Below, in pieces: positions 16,506 through 27,148 of a stretch of 64,000 nt of DNA. Within the stretch, counting starts at the first letter, position 1. Each line of letters opens with the position of its first letter. The stretch is from positions 62,001-126,000 of the forward strand of contig NZ_PDWN01000003.1 in assembly GCF_010093205.1 (NCBI RefSeq), read 5' to 3'. The notes beneath the pieces are model-generated. The model searched no databases. It worked only from the letters and a program-made list of their open reading frames with translations, and was not told where the DNA came from. The position numbers and the translations under genes are program-made. Source of the stretch: Pseudoxanthomonas daejeonensis. Lineage in GTDB: Bacteria > Pseudomonadota > Gammaproteobacteria > Xanthomonadales > Xanthomonadaceae.

Positions 16506-18107
16506 ATGAAAAACCCCACGAAAATCCGTGACGTACTGCTCGTCGGCGGTGGCCACAACGGCCTGGTCTGCGCCACCTACCTGGCCCGTGCAGGGCTGGA
16601 TGTCACCGTGCTCGAACGCCGCGGCGTGGTCGGTGGCGCGGCGGTCACCGAGGAATTCCACCCCGGCTTCCGCAACTCGGTGGCGTCGTACACCGTCTCG
16701 TTGCTGCAGCCGAAAGTGATCGCCGACCTGGACCTGCATGGCCATGGCCTGCGCATCGTCCAGCGCAGGTGCAACAACTTCCTGCCGTTGCCGGAGGGCG
16801 GGTACCTGCTGACCGGCGCCGGCCGGACCGCAGCGGAAGTGGCGAAGTTCTCGCGCCGCGATGCCGAGGCGCTGCCGGCGTACGAAGCGCGACTGGACGC
16901 CATCGCCGACGTGCTGCGCGCGCTGGCACTGCAGCCGCCGCCGAACGTGACCGATGGTGGCTGGTGGAAGGCGCTGCCGGAGCTGCTGCGCGGCGCGCGC
17001 CTGGGCCGGCGCCTGCATGCACTCGACGAGACCCTGCGCCAGGAACTGCTGGACCTGTTCTCGATCTCGGCGGCCGAGTACCTGGATCGCTGGTTCGAGA
17101 GCGCGCCGATCAAGGCGCTGTTCGGCTTCGACGGCGTGGTCGGCAACTACGCAAGCCCGTACGCACCGGGTTCGGCCTACGTTCTGTTGCACCACGTGTT
17201 CGGCGAGGTGAACGGGACCAAGGGCGCCTGGGGCCACGCGATCGGCGGCATGGGCGCGATCACCCAGGCGATGGCGCGCGCTGCAACGGCCGCGGGCGTG
17301 CAGATCCGTACCGGTGCCGCGGTGAGCGAGGTCGTCGTCGAGGGCGGGCGTGCCGTCGGCGTGGTGACCGATGCAGGCGAGACGCTGCGCGCGCGCGCAG
17401 TGGTGGCCAACGTCAATCCGAAGCTGCTCTACCAGCGCCTGCTGAAAGCCGATGCGGTGCCGGCCGCCACCGCAGAGCGCATGCGCAACTGGCGCTGCGG
17501 CTCGGGCACGTTCCGGATGAACGTGGCGCTGTCGCGGCTGCCGGACTTCAGCGCATTGCCGGGCGAGGGCGATCACCTCACCGCCGGGATCATCATGGCA
17601 CCGTCGCTGGGTTACATGGACCGCGCCTGGCGCGACGCGCACGATCATGGCTGGTCGCGCGAGCCGATCGTGGAAATGCTGATTCCCTCGACGCTGGACG
17701 ATTCGCTGGCCCCGCCGGGCATGCACGTGGCCAGCCTGTTCTGCCAGCACGTGGCGCCGGAGCTCTCCGGTGGGCGCAGCTGGGACGACCACCGCGAGGA
17801 AGTAGCCGACCTGATGATCGCGACGGTCGATCGCTATGCGCCGGGCTTCGCGGCCTCGGTGCTGGGAAGGCAGGCGCTCAGTCCTCTCGACCTGGAGCGC
17901 GTGTTCGGCCTGGTCGGCGGCGACATCTTCCATGGTGCGCTGAGCCTCAACCAGCTGTTTTCGGCGCGGCCGATGCTGGGGCAGGCGGGATATCGCGGAG
18001 CGATCCCGGGGCTTTACCTGTGCGGTTCGGGAACGCATCCTGGCGGGGGTGTCACCGGTGCGCCCGGGCACAACGCGGCGCAGGTGGTGATCGGGGATCT
18101 GCGCTGA
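16506..18107 (+). CDS. PYROXD2-like FAD-dependent oxidoreductase
   Basis: A 533-residue flavoprotein of the phytoene-desaturase/PYROXD2-like amine oxidase group. The N-terminal dinucleotide-binding motif VGGGHNGL is followed by the LERRGVVGGAAVTEE stretch typical of this subgroup. Near the C-terminus the flavin-binding segment LYLCGSGTHPGGGVTGAPG matches the family closing motif. No signal peptide is present. The ATG at 16506 places the nucleotide-binding fold immediately at the N-terminus; the ribosome site is weak. Substrate unknown. A carotenoid role is not supported, since no carotenoid genes are nearby. Confidence 0.85.
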   Translation: MKNPTKIRDVLLVGGGHNGLVCATYLARAGLDVTVLERRGVVGGAAVTEEFHPGFRNSVASYTVSLLQPKVIADLDLHGHGLRIVQRRCNNFLPLPEGGYLLTGAGRTAAEVAKFSRRDAEALPAYEARLDAIADVLRALALQPPPNVTDGGWWKALPELLRGARLGRRLHALDETLRQELLDLFSISAAEYLDRWFESAPIKALFGFDGVVGNYASPYAPGSAYVLLHHVFGEVNGTKGAWGHAIGGMGAITQAMARAATAAGVQIRTGAAVSEVVVEGGRAVGVVTDAGETLRARAVVANVNPKLLYQRLLKADAVPAATAERMRNWRCGSGTFRMNVALSRLPDFSALPGEGDHLTAGIIMAPSLGYMDRAWRDAHDHGWSREPIVEMLIPSTLDDSLAPPGMHVASLFCQHVAPELSGGRSWDDHREEVADLMIATVDRYAPGFAASVLGRQALSPLDLERVFGLVGGDIFHGALSLNQLFSARPMLGQAGYRGAIPGLYLCGSGTHPGGGVTGAPGHNAAQVVIGDLR

Positions 18108-18178
18108 GGTTTCGCGTTGTTCGAGGGTGTCGGATCGTTTGAGCGGAGTGCGGTGAGGTGGCTGGGCGGGTGCGACGC

Positions 18179-18256
18179 GATGCCCCCTGCCGCTCATGTC
18201 CCCCGGAACCGGCCGCAGGCCGGTTCCTCCTCCTTTACTTCCCGTCAGGGGGCATC
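18179..18256. repeat. 78-bp nested inverted repeat
   Basis: Outer 11-bp perfect arms GATGCCCCCTG (18179-18189) and CAGGGGGCATC (18246-18256) enclose a 10-bp inner hairpin GGAACCGGCC/GGCCGGTTCC (18205-18227, loop GCA). The inner hairpin is followed by TCCTCCTTT and may end transcription of the upstream oxidoreductase gene. The nested layout looks like a REP-type or MITE-like element; this is inference. Confidence 0.6.
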
Positions 18257-18482
18257 ACGCCACACCCTCCGATCGCGGCAGCGCTTCCTTTGAGAGGGGG
18301 GCGACTGCTTTGTGGCGGGTCCGGAGTAGGTTGCGCGTAGGGATGCGGAACATCATCGGCAAGCCTCGCATTGTCAGGCAGGTCGAGCCCTGGGTGGGTG
18401 GCTCCGGGGCCCATGCACCGAAAAAGCGGCCAGCCGCCTCACGGAGTGCTCCAGCCACCCAGAACATCGAACGCTTGAAGTC

Positions 18483-18511
18483 CGCGCCTCCCCTGAACGA
18501 GGGGAGGCGCG
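18483..18511 (-). terminator. Strong hairpin after the ABC permease/M1 gene
   Basis: A 12-bp perfect stem (CGCGCCTCCCCT and complement) with a GAACG loop lies 7 bp past the minus-strand stop. No T tract follows, so it may stabilise or process the 3' end rather than act as a classic intrinsic terminator. Confidence 0.55.
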
Positions 18512-18518
18512 CGGCGCA

Positions 18519-21500
18519 TCACTGCAGCAGCGTCGTCTTCTTGCGGTTGTCGCCGGAGTTGCGGTCGATCAGCTTGTTGTAGGGGTCGATGCCGGCTTCG
18601 TAGGGCAGCTCGTCCACCACCAGCTCCAAGGTGGTCTCGGCGGCGGTGACGTGGTGCTTGCGCAGGTACAGCACCTTCTCGTCGGACTCCTTGCCGCCTT
18701 CGGGACGGGCGAACACGCCGATGTCCACCATCACGTCGACCGGCTCCTGGGTCTCCTTGCCCTTGCCGTCGGTGGACAGCTTTTCGGCGTGGAGCTTCAG
18801 CGTCACCACGTACTTGCCATCCTCGCGCTTTCGGACTTCGCTGCTGGTGACGCGGTGGTCCCAGAACACGATCCGCTCGAACAGGTCGCGGATGAACGCA
18901 TGGTCCTTCGCGTCGGTGCGTGCGTAGAGCAGGTCGAGGAAGTCGCGGGTAGTGGGGTAGGGCGGACCCTTGAATCCCCATTGCTGGACGAACTCGGCGA
19001 GCACCGCGTTGAGTTTCTCCTCGCCGATCGCATCGCGCAGCGCGTAGAAGACCACCGAGCCCTTGTTGTAGTGGATGTACTGCTGGTTCTCGTTGAGCGC
19101 CAGCGGCTGCTCCTCGACCCGCTCGGTGGCGCGGCTCATCAGGTAGCGATCCAGTTCGTACTTCAGGAACCGGCGCATCTGCCGCGGACCGTATTCCTTC
19201 TCCATCACCATCAGCGCCGAGTACTGGGCCAGCGATTCGGACAGCATCGTCGCGCCCTGCACGTTGGCGCCGATGATCTGGTGCGCCCACCACTGGTGCG
19301 CGGCCTCGTGGGCGGTGACGTAGAAGACGTAGTCGATGTCCTCCTTGTCGCGCAGGTCGGCGATGAAGCCGATGGACTCCGAGTACGGGATGGTGCCGGC
19401 GAAGGCCTGGGCGAACGACTGGTAGCCGGGGAACTCCAGGATCCGGAACTGGCGGAACTGGTAGGGCGAGAAGTGGCGGCTGTAGTAGTCCAGCGATTTC
19501 TTGGTCGAGTCGATCATCCGCGGCACGTTCCAGGCGTGCGTGGGATGGTGGTAGACCTCGATCGCGACGTCGTTCCAGCGGTCGCGTGCCACCTGCCAGT
19601 CGGCCGACAGCCAAGAGAAGAACGGCAGCAGCTGCGCCTCGGACTTGTAGTGGTAGTAGCGGCGGCCGTCCTGCTCCCATTCGCGCTGCAGGTAGCCCGG
19701 TGCCAGTGCGATCTGGCCACTGCTGGTCGAGACCGTGGTCTCGAAGTCGACCCAGTCGCCGGTGGTGGTCAGGTAGTTCGATCCCCGCGCGGCGACATCG
19801 TCGATCGGATTCATCCGCGGCAGCACCGGCAGGTCGTGCTTGCGCCGGTCGTTGCGGTCCTGCAACTGGGCGCGTTCGTTGTAGCCGAACTGGGGCAGGG
19901 CGGCGTAGTTGTTGAAGAACGTGCCGTTGTAGACCACCGATGTGCCTCCACCATTCATCGGGAAGCCGTGCGGGACGCTGGACAGCTCGAACTCGAAGTC
20001 CAGCGAGGCGCCCGGTGCCAGCGGCGTGGCGAGCCGGTAGATCGCGTAGCCGTTGACGTCGTCCTTCTTGACCACCGTATGCGGCCCGAACTCGAGCTTG
20101 CGCATCTCCACGTCGGTGTTGGTGGCTACGTGCAGCTCGGCGATCGGCTTGTCAGTACGGTTCTCGAGCCGGTAGGCGCCACGGATCTCGACGCGGCGCT
20201 CTTCCGGGAAGATGTCCACGTCGGCACGGATCGCGGCGATGCGCGGCTGCGGCAGGTCCTTGTACTGGCGGTAGGCCTTCTCGTAGTCGGCCGCGCGCTG
20301 CTCGGCCACGTCGCCGGGCACGTAGTCGTTGAGGACGTTGGTGTTGTAGAAGATCCAGCCGCCCAACCCGGCGAACAGCAGCAGGGACGCCGCCAGCGTC
20401 GCCAGCGCCGGTCCGCGCAGCCTCGCTCTCGCCTGGCGCAGGCGGTCGCGCAGGCCCAGCGAGGTTCCGCGTGGCCAGAACAGCAGCGCCACCACCAGCA
20501 GCGCGACCGCGAACGCGGCCCAGTAGCCGCGCAGCAGCAGGTGCGGGCCGATGAAATGGCCGTAGCCGTTCATGTCCGAATACGGATCGGGCGTGGCCGC
20601 GTTGTAGCGGTACAGCAGGTGGTCCAGGTCGAGCATGCCCATCGCCGCGCGTGCGACCAGATACACGATCATCAGCAGGTAGCCGATGAACTTGTTGCCG
20701 CTCACCGCCTGCAGGAATACCGCCAGCGCCGCCATCAGCGCGAACGGGATCACCGCCAGCGCCAGGCCCTTGAGATACAGCAGCGGCTCGAGCGCGGTGT
20801 AGCCGTGCCCCACCTGCCAGCCGGCGGTGAACAGCATGCCGGCGAACAGGAACGCGGCGACCAGTCCGGTCAGCGCGGTCATCTTCGAGGCCAGCGGGAT
20901 CCAGTCGGGCAGGGCGTAGGCATCGGTCGCCTCGGCCACGCGCAGGCTGCGCTCGCGCCAGACCAGTTCGCCGGCATAGAAGGTGACGATAATGACCAGG
21001 AACAGGCCCATGCCGCCGTCGATCGCCGACAGCATCCGGCGGGTGACCGGGTACAGCTCGGTGCCGTACATGCTGGCGCCGAACTTGAGCACCGAGAAGA
21101 TCATCAGCAGGCCCAGCACCAGCATCACCAGGAACGGTGCGCCGGTCAGCGCGCCACGCAGGTCGAAGGCGGCCAGCTGGCGATACTGGGTCCAGCGCGC
21201 CGACGCGCCCTGGCGCAGCGTCACCGCCGGAAGCGACAGCGGCGCACCGGCCGCCGCCACGCCCGGCAGCGCGGGGGCGGCCTCGGCCGTCACCGCCTTG
21301 CGCCGGCGGCGGATGACGATGCCCTCGCGGTCGGCACGGAACAGGCCGAACGTGGTCCACATCAGCAGCACGGTCACGCCCAGCCACAGTGCGCGATTGC
21401 CCAGCAGCAGGCCGGTGAGCGCGGGCAGCTGCTGGTTGTATTGGGCGCTGGACCAGTAGCGGATGTGTTCGCCGACCGCGGTGGTGCCGGATGGATCCAG

Positions 21501-22121
21501 CAGCGCGCCGATCCAGCGCGAATCCAGGTCCTGGGTCAGGAAGCCGGCCACCGTCCACAGCACGAAGAACGCGATCACGCCGATGTAGGTGTAGAGCATC
21601 GAGCGGGTCAGGGTGGCCAGCAGGAACAGCAGCGCCGACAGGAACAGCAGGTTCGGCAGCACCAGCACGCCGAATGCCCAGGCGTAGGCGCCCCACGGCG
21701 TCGGTCCGAGCCGCGCCTGGTCCAGCCACGGCATCAGGCTGCCCACCCACAGGCCCAGTGCCGCCGCCAGCAGGATCGCCAGGCTGGCCATGAAGCCGCC
21801 GCCGAAGCGGCCGAGCAGGTAATCGCGCTTGCGCATCGGCGTGGCGAAGAACAGTTCTGCGGTGCGCTGCTCGAAGTCGCGCAAGGCAATGCCGGCGACG
21901 AAGATCGTGGTCAGCAGTACCGACAGCACGCTGAAGCTGCCGAGCAGTGAAATCACCACCGCCGGGGCGTTGCGCATGATGTTGCCCACGCCGCCGCCGA
22001 AGCTGACGTTGTCCGAAGCCATGCTGCCGAAGGCCAGCAGGCCGAACACGAGCATGACGATCCAGAACACGCCGTTGCGCAGCAGCAGGCGGCGCTCGAA
22101 GGAGAGGAGATGGCGCAGCAT
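18519..22121 (-). CDS. ABC-2-type permease fused to M1-family aminopeptidase
   Basis: A 1200-residue fusion. The N-terminal half (about 1-595) is an ABC-2 permease-like region with roughly twelve hydrophobic segments in two groups. The C-terminal part (about 620-1190) is an M1-type metallopeptidase domain, probably extracytoplasmic. The zinc motif HEAAH is at 938-942, and the third ligand is Glu962 in LSESLAQY, one residue further away than in classical M1 enzymes. The usual GAMEN exopeptidase motif is not obvious; a YSESIGF stretch lies at that place. The ATPase partner ends 3 bp upstream, so the two form an operon. Such fusions are known in Xanthomonadaceae and Bacteroidetes, and their substrate is not established. 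Confidence 0.9.
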   Translation of the reverse strand: MLRHLLSFERRLLLRNGVFWIVMLVFGLLAFGSMASDNVSFGGGVGNIMRNAPAVVISLLGSFSVLSVLLTTIFVAGIALRDFEQRTAELFFATPMRKRDYLLGRFGGGFMASLAILLAAALGLWVGSLMPWLDQARLGPTPWGAYAWAFGVLVLPNLLFLSALLFLLATLTRSMLYTYIGVIAFFVLWTVAGFLTQDLDSRWIGALLDPSGTTAVGEHIRYWSSAQYNQQLPALTGLLLGNRALWLGVTVLLMWTTFGLFRADREGIVIRRRRKAVTAEAAPALPGVAAAGAPLSLPAVTLRQGASARWTQYRQLAAFDLRGALTGAPFLVMLVLGLLMIFSVLKFGASMYGTELYPVTRRMLSAIDGGMGLFLVIIVTFYAGELVWRERSLRVAEATDAYALPDWIPLASKMTALTGLVAAFLFAGMLFTAGWQVGHGYTALEPLLYLKGLALAVIPFALMAALAVFLQAVSGNKFIGYLLMIVYLVARAAMGMLDLDHLLYRYNAATPDPYSDMNGYGHFIGPHLLLRGYWAAFAVALLVVALLFWPRGTSLGLRDRLRQARARLRGPALATLAASLLLFAGLGGWIFYNTNVLNDYVPGDVAEQRAADYEKAYRQYKDLPQPRIAAIRADVDIFPEERRVEIRGAYRLENRTDKPIAELHVATNTDVEMRKLEFGPHTVVKKDDVNGYAIYRLATPLAPGASLDFEFELSSVPHGFPMNGGGTSVVYNGTFFNNYAALPQFGYNERAQLQDRNDRRKHDLPVLPRMNPIDDVAARGSNYLTTTGDWVDFETTVSTSSGQIALAPGYLQREWEQDGRRYYHYKSEAQLLPFFSWLSADWQVARDRWNDVAIEVYHHPTHAWNVPRMIDSTKKSLDYYSRHFSPYQFRQFRILEFPGYQSFAQAFAGTIPYSESIGFIADLRDKEDIDYVFYVTAHEAAHQWWAHQIIGANVQGATMLSESLAQYSALMVMEKEYGPRQMRRFLKYELDRYLMSRATERVEEQPLALNENQQYIHYNKGSVVFYALRDAIGEEKLNAVLAEFVQQWGFKGPPYPTTRDFLDLLYARTDAKDHAFIRDLFERIVFWDHRVTSSEVRKREDGKYVVTLKLHAEKLSTDGKGKETQEPVDVMVDIGVFARPEGGKESDEKVLYLRKHHVTAAETTLELVVDELPYEAGIDPYNKLIDRNSGDNRKKTTLLQ

Positions 22122-22124
22122 GGG

Positions 22125-23021
<897 letters not shown>

Positions 23022-23030
23022 GCGGTACAT

Positions 23031-23035
23031 CCTCC
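23031..23035 (-). promoter_or_regulatory. Ribosome binding site deciding the ABC ATPase start
   Basis: GGAGG on the minus strand. The spacing to the ATG at 23021 is 9 bases and to the ATG at 23030 is zero, so the shorter protein is favoured. Confidence 0.75.
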
Positions 23036-23141
23036 GATGATGAAGGCCCGATCCTGAGGGTCCGGGCGGCGGGGCGCTATCGGCTGCAAGTCATGGTCCG
23101 CCGCTTCCCCGGCGCGCCATGACGGTATCGGTTCAATGCGA

Positions 23142-24209
23142 TCAGGGTGCCGGGGCGCGGAACATCTTTGAAATCGCCAGGGCCAGCGGGTAGGGCTCCG
23201 GCTCGTTGCGGTTGCTCAGAACGATGACGGTCAGCCGCTGCGCGGGCCAGCGCACGATGACGTTGCGGAAGCCGATGCTCTCCCCGCTGTGCCACGCGCT
23301 GTCGCCATTGAGGCGCCATCCGAACCCGTAGTGCGGCACGTCCGGCTCACCGGTCGGGGTGGCCGGGGAGAACATCAGTGCGCGCGACTGCAGCTGCAGC
23401 AGGCGGTCGTCGTACAGCGCCGCGTCCCAGCGGGCGAGGTCGTCGATCGAGGAATAGATCCCGCCATCGCCGAGTACCGCGCTGGTCTGGCTCTGGTCGG
23501 TGCGGGTCCAGTCGCCGGATGCGGACCCATCGGCGCGGCTGTGGCCGTAGGCGCGGTCGCTGACCGTGTCGATGCCGTCCTGGTGGGCGACGGTGTGGTC
23601 CATGCCCAGCGGCTGGAAGATGCGTTCGTGCAGGAAGCGGGCGAAGTCGCGGCCCGAAGCCTTGCCGACTACCAGCGCCAGCAGCGCATAGCCGCTGTTG
23701 CTGTAGCGGTACTCGCTGCCCGGCGTGAAATAGGTGCGGTCCTGGCCCTCGAGGATCCGCAGCACGTCGGCGTCGCGCAGCTGGCCCTGGAACCCGGCCG
23801 GGACATGGTCTTCGTAATCGACCAGGCCGGAGGTATGGCTGAGCAACTGGCGCAGGGTGACCGCATCGGCGGCCGGTGGCAGCGACGGCAGCCAGCGCCG
23901 GACCGGATCGTCCAGCGAGAGCGCGCCATCCTCGGCCAGCAGCAGGATCGATGCGGCGGTGAACTGCTTGGTCACCGAGGCGAGCCGGTAGTTGGTCGCG
24001 GGCGTGGCCGCGATGCCCGCCTCCAGGTCGGCCATGCCGTATCCGCGTCGAAGCAGCGGTTCGCCATCGCGCAGGACCAGCACCGAGGCGCCGGGCACGT
24101 GGCCGGCGTAGTCTTGCATCAGCGCGTCGACGGCGCTTGCAGGATCGTTCAAGGGTGCGGTGGCGCCGGACAGCACGGCCATGGCCAGCAGCGGAAGCAG
24201 CGAAGGCAT
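23142..24209 (-). CDS. Serine hydrolase, class C beta-lactamase/PBP-like
   Basis: A 355-residue secreted serine hydrolase of the beta-lactamase/transpeptidase-like group (class C, EstB or D-aminopeptidase-like). A signal peptide covers about residues 1-18. Catalytic motifs are SVTK (78-81), YSN (169-171) and HSG (307-309) in the KTG position. An antibiotic target or resistance role is not implied; family members act on peptides or esters. It lies upstream of the ABC ATPase gene on the same strand, with a 120-bp gap. Confidence 0.88.
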   Translation of the reverse strand: MPSLLPLLAMAVLSGATAPLNDPASAVDALMQDYAGHVPGASVLVLRDGEPLLRRGYGMADLEAGIAATPATNYRLASVTKQFTAASILLLAEDGALSLDDPVRRWLPSLPPAADAVTLRQLLSHTSGLVDYEDHVPAGFQGQLRDADVLRILEGQDRTYFTPGSEYRYSNSGYALLALVVGKASGRDFARFLHERIFQPLGMDHTVAHQDGIDTVSDRAYGHSRADGSASGDWTRTDQSQTSAVLGDGGIYSSIDDLARWDAALYDDRLLQLQSRALMFSPATPTGEPDVPHYGFGWRLNGDSAWHSGESIGFRNVIVRWPAQRLTVIVLSNRNEPEPYPLALAISKMFRAPAP

Positions 24210-24249
24210 CGGATCGGTTTCCCCGGAGAACGCGCGCGATGCCGGCAGG

Positions 24250-26124
24250 TTAACCCGGCGTGGCCTGGGGCGCAGCGCCCTGCTGGCTCGTTATCCATGC
24301 GTCGACCTTGGCCTCGAGCACGTCCAGCGGAACCGAGCCGTCCTTGAGCACTTCGGCGTGGAACTGGCGCACATCGAAACGCGGGCCCAGTGCCGCTTGC
24401 GCCTTGCGGCGCAGCTCCATGATCTTCAGTTCGCCGATCTTGTAGGCCAGCGCCTGGCCCGGAATGGCCATGTAACGCTCGGTCTCCGACACCGCCTCGA
24501 CCTGGCTGGTGGCCGAGTTCTCCAGCATGTAGGCGATCACCTGTTCGCGGGTCCAGCCCTTGCTGTGCAGGCCGGTGTCCACCACCAGCCGGATCGCCCG
24601 CCACAGTTCGTTCTGCAGGTAGCCGAAGTACGAATAGGGATCCTCGTACAGGCCCAGGTCGCGGCCGAGCGACTCGGCATACAGGCCCCAGCCCTCGGTG
24701 AACGCGGTCTCGCCGCCGAAGCGGCGGAACGCGGGCAGGCCGGTCAGTTCCTGCTGCAGGGCCAGCTGGAAGTGGTGGCCGGGAATGGCTTCGTGAAGGA
24801 ACAGGTCCTCCGCGTCCCAGGTCTTGCGCGTCGGCAGGTCGTAGGTATTGACGTAGAACACGCCCGGGCGACTTCCGTCCTCGCTGGGGCGCATGTAGGA
24901 ACCACCGGCGGCGGATTGCGCGCGGTACGCCTCGACCGGGCGGATCTCGAAGCCGGCCTTGGGCAGCAGCGAGAACTGCCCCGGAACCTTCGCCATCACC
25001 TTCGATTCCAGCCCCCGGTAATAGGCCAGCAGCGCATCTTCGTCGGCGAACTGGAAGCGCTTGTCCTGCTGCATGAAGCGGAAGAACTTCTGCATGTTGC
25101 CGCGGAACTTCACCTGCTTCATCACCTTGCGGATCTCGTCGTGGATCCGCGCCACCTCGTCCAGGCCGATCTGGTGGATCTGCTCCGGCGTCAGGTCGGT
25201 GGTGGTGCTCTGCCGGGCATTGTGCGCGTACCACGCCGCGCCGTCCGGCAGCGCGCCCATGCCCGCCGTGGTCCGCGTGGCGGGCAGGTAGCGCGTGGCG
25301 ACGAATCCGCGCAGTCGCCGGTACGACGGCATCAGCCTGTACTCGATCAGCTGCTTGTAGTCGGCGCTCAGCCGTGCCCGGTCCGCCTCGGAAAAGTCGG
25401 CCGGCATGTTCCGGATCGGATTCCAGAACAAGGTCTCCTCGGCGGTCGGCTTGATCAGCGCGTCCAGCTGCGGCAGTACCTTCTCCATCAGCGGTCGCGG
25501 CTGGACCACGCCGCGGGCCATGCCTTCCTCCATGTTGGCGATGGCCTGCTCGAACAGGACAGGCACCTGCGCGCCGCGCTTGAGCCAGTTGTCGTAGTCC
25601 TTGACCGTCTTGAACGGCTGCGCGCTGCTGCCCGAGCCGAGCATGGCCACCAGCGTGGCCGGATTGTTGAACTGGCTGACCGGCAGCATCCAGCCGGGGT
25701 AGCGTTCGCCGTCCAGCGCATCGCGCGCATTGCGCACGAAGATCCGGTAGCTGAGCAGGTCCTGGCCTTCCAGCCCGTCCTCGCCGACGGCCTCGACCTT
25801 GGCCAGCCAGTCGGCGGCGAAGTCATGGCTGCGCTTGCGGAAATCGGCGGACAGGTAGTTCGGCAGCTGGTCGTTCCAGCGCGGATCGCCCTGGAAGGTG
25901 GCCTGCAATGGATTGAGCTTGAGCGAGGCGTCCCAGTATCCGGCGTAGAGCCGCTGCAGCTGCTCGGCCTTGGTCTCGACTTTCTTGGCCGGCTTGGCCT
26001 TGGCTTTCGCCGGGCTTGTCGCGGCGGGGCGCTGCGTCTTCTTCTTCGCGGCGGCCGCATTCGGCGGCAGGACGAGGGCGAGGGCGACGGGCAGGGCCAG
26101 CCAGCGGAAGCGGGCGAGGGACAT
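24250..26124 (-). CDS. DUF885 family secreted protein, probable metallopeptidase
   Basis: A 624-residue secreted protein of the DUF885 family, relatives of which are zinc-dependent carboxypeptidase-like enzymes. A signal peptide ends around residue 26 (NAAAA). It is followed by an unusual Lys/Ala/Pro-rich linker at about 27-55, then the DUF885 domain. The putative zinc motif HEAIPGHH is at 444-451, with the family GLYAESLG segment about 45 residues further. The ATG at 26124 is chosen because it begins a good signal peptide (MSLARFRWLALPVALAL). It ends 40 bp before the serine hydrolase gene on the same strand, so they may be co-transcribed. Confidence 0.87.
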   Translation of the reverse strand: MSLARFRWLALPVALALVLPPNAAAAKKKTQRPAATSPAKAKAKPAKKVETKAEQLQRLYAGYWDASLKLNPLQATFQGDPRWNDQLPNYLSADFRKRSHDFAADWLAKVEAVGEDGLEGQDLLSYRIFVRNARDALDGERYPGWMLPVSQFNNPATLVAMLGSGSSAQPFKTVKDYDNWLKRGAQVPVLFEQAIANMEEGMARGVVQPRPLMEKVLPQLDALIKPTAEETLFWNPIRNMPADFSEADRARLSADYKQLIEYRLMPSYRRLRGFVATRYLPATRTTAGMGALPDGAAWYAHNARQSTTTDLTPEQIHQIGLDEVARIHDEIRKVMKQVKFRGNMQKFFRFMQQDKRFQFADEDALLAYYRGLESKVMAKVPGQFSLLPKAGFEIRPVEAYRAQSAAGGSYMRPSEDGSRPGVFYVNTYDLPTRKTWDAEDLFLHEAIPGHHFQLALQQELTGLPAFRRFGGETAFTEGWGLYAESLGRDLGLYEDPYSYFGYLQNELWRAIRLVVDTGLHSKGWTREQVIAYMLENSATSQVEAVSETERYMAIPGQALAYKIGELKIMELRRKAQAALGPRFDVRQFHAEVLKDGSVPLDVLEAKVDAWITSQQGAAPQATPG

Positions 26125-26365
26125 GGGCGACTCCGGCGAACGTGAGCACCGGAGAGTGCCCGATCCGGCCGATATCGGCCAGCCCGCGTCGCTGCGCCAT
26201 TCACGCGCGCGACGCACGCAACGACGGCGGCTTCAGGTTCCCGGTGGCGACGTCATCGCGCGAAGGAAACGATGGATCGCTTCGGGTGGCCAACGTGCTG
26301 CAGCGCACATTTGCCGACGTTTCCATGAGCCGCGATGTGGCTTCGCGGCCTGGCCGGCCGTTGGA

Positions 26366-27148
26366 TCACGGGGCGGCGGCGTGTTCGCGCAGCTGTCGCG
26401 CCCGGTCCGCGCCGAGGTAGCCGGTGATGATGCGCCGCATCATGTAAAGCAGCGGGATCAAGGCGATCGCCGCGAGCATCTTCCATGCGTAGTTGAGCGT
26501 GCTCACCGCCAGGAACAGCGAGGTCGGCCACTTCTGCGGGCCGAGCACGAACGCGATCCAGATCACCACGAAGCTGTCCACCAGCTGCGAGACGGCGGTC
26601 GATCCGGTCGCCCTCAGCCAGACATGCCGTTCGCCGGTGGCGCGGCGGATGCGGTGGAACACGGCCACGTCGATCATCTGCCCCAGCAGGAACGCGACCA
26701 GCGAGCCGGCGATCGTCCACAGGCCCTGGCCGAACACCGCGGCGAAGGCGAGCTGGTAGTCCGCCACGCCCTGCGCCTGCGCCGCGCCGCGCCACCAGGG
26801 CGCGGGCGCCAGTTCGATCGCGGCGAAGGCGAACACGAAGCCGTACAGGATCAGCCCCACCGCCAGCCACGAGATGAACCTGACCCCGCGACGGCCGAAG
26901 AACTCGTTGATGGTGTCGGTCATGATGAACACCACTGGCCACAACAGCGTGCCTGCGGTGAAGTTCAGCGAGCCGGCCTGGCCGAACAGGTTCCACTCGA
27001 ACGGCGCGACGCCGAGTGTGTCCTCGAGCGCGAAGATCTTGACCCCGATGAATTCGGCCAGGGCGGCGTTGACGCAGAAGAACGCGGCCAGGGCGATGTA
27101 GAGGCGGACCGCGCGGTCGTCAAGCAGGCGCGCGGCCGGCGAACTCAC
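26366..27148 (-). CDS. Queuosine precursor transporter (YhhQ/VUT family)
   Basis: A 260-residue inner-membrane protein of the YhhQ (DUF165, VUT) family, which salvages queuosine precursors such as preQ0/preQ1 in characterised members. Six or so hydrophobic segments are present. Family marks include NAALAEFIGVKIF, TDTINEFFGRRGVRF, QMIDVAVFHRIRR, and the late DSFVV and YAWKM segments. The ATG overlaps the stop of the upstream DUF502 gene (ATGA), so the two are translationally coupled. No queuosine biosynthesis genes are in the window. Confidence 0.88.
   Translation of the reverse strand: MSSPAARLLDDRAVRLYIALAAFFCVNAALAEFIGVKIFALEDTLGVAPFEWNLFGQAGSLNFTAGTLLWPVVFIMTDTINEFFGRRGVRFISWLAVGLILYGFVFAFAAIELAPAPWWRGAAQAQGVADYQLAFAAVFGQGLWTIAGSLVAFLLGQMIDVAVFHRIRRATGERHVWLRATGSTAVSQLVDSFVVIWIAFVLGPQKWPTSLFLAVSTLNYAWKMLAAIALIPLLYMMRRIITGYLGADRARQLREHAAAP

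Larger units (their letters stand above)
18108..18518. other. Gene-free interval with palindromes
   Basis: About 410 bp between the end of the oxidoreductase gene (+) and the end of the ABC/M1 gene (-). I see no convincing coding sequence here. It holds a nested inverted repeat (18179-18256) and a strong hairpin (18483-18511), listed separately. The rest, about 18257-18482, shows no recognised feature. Confidence 0.6.

Noticed and set aside
18651-21950. A 1099-codon open frame on the plus strand opposite the ABC/M1 gene
   Set aside because: Low-complexity Gln/Arg/His/Val-rich composition typical of a shadow frame; the opposite strand has HEAAH and membrane helices.
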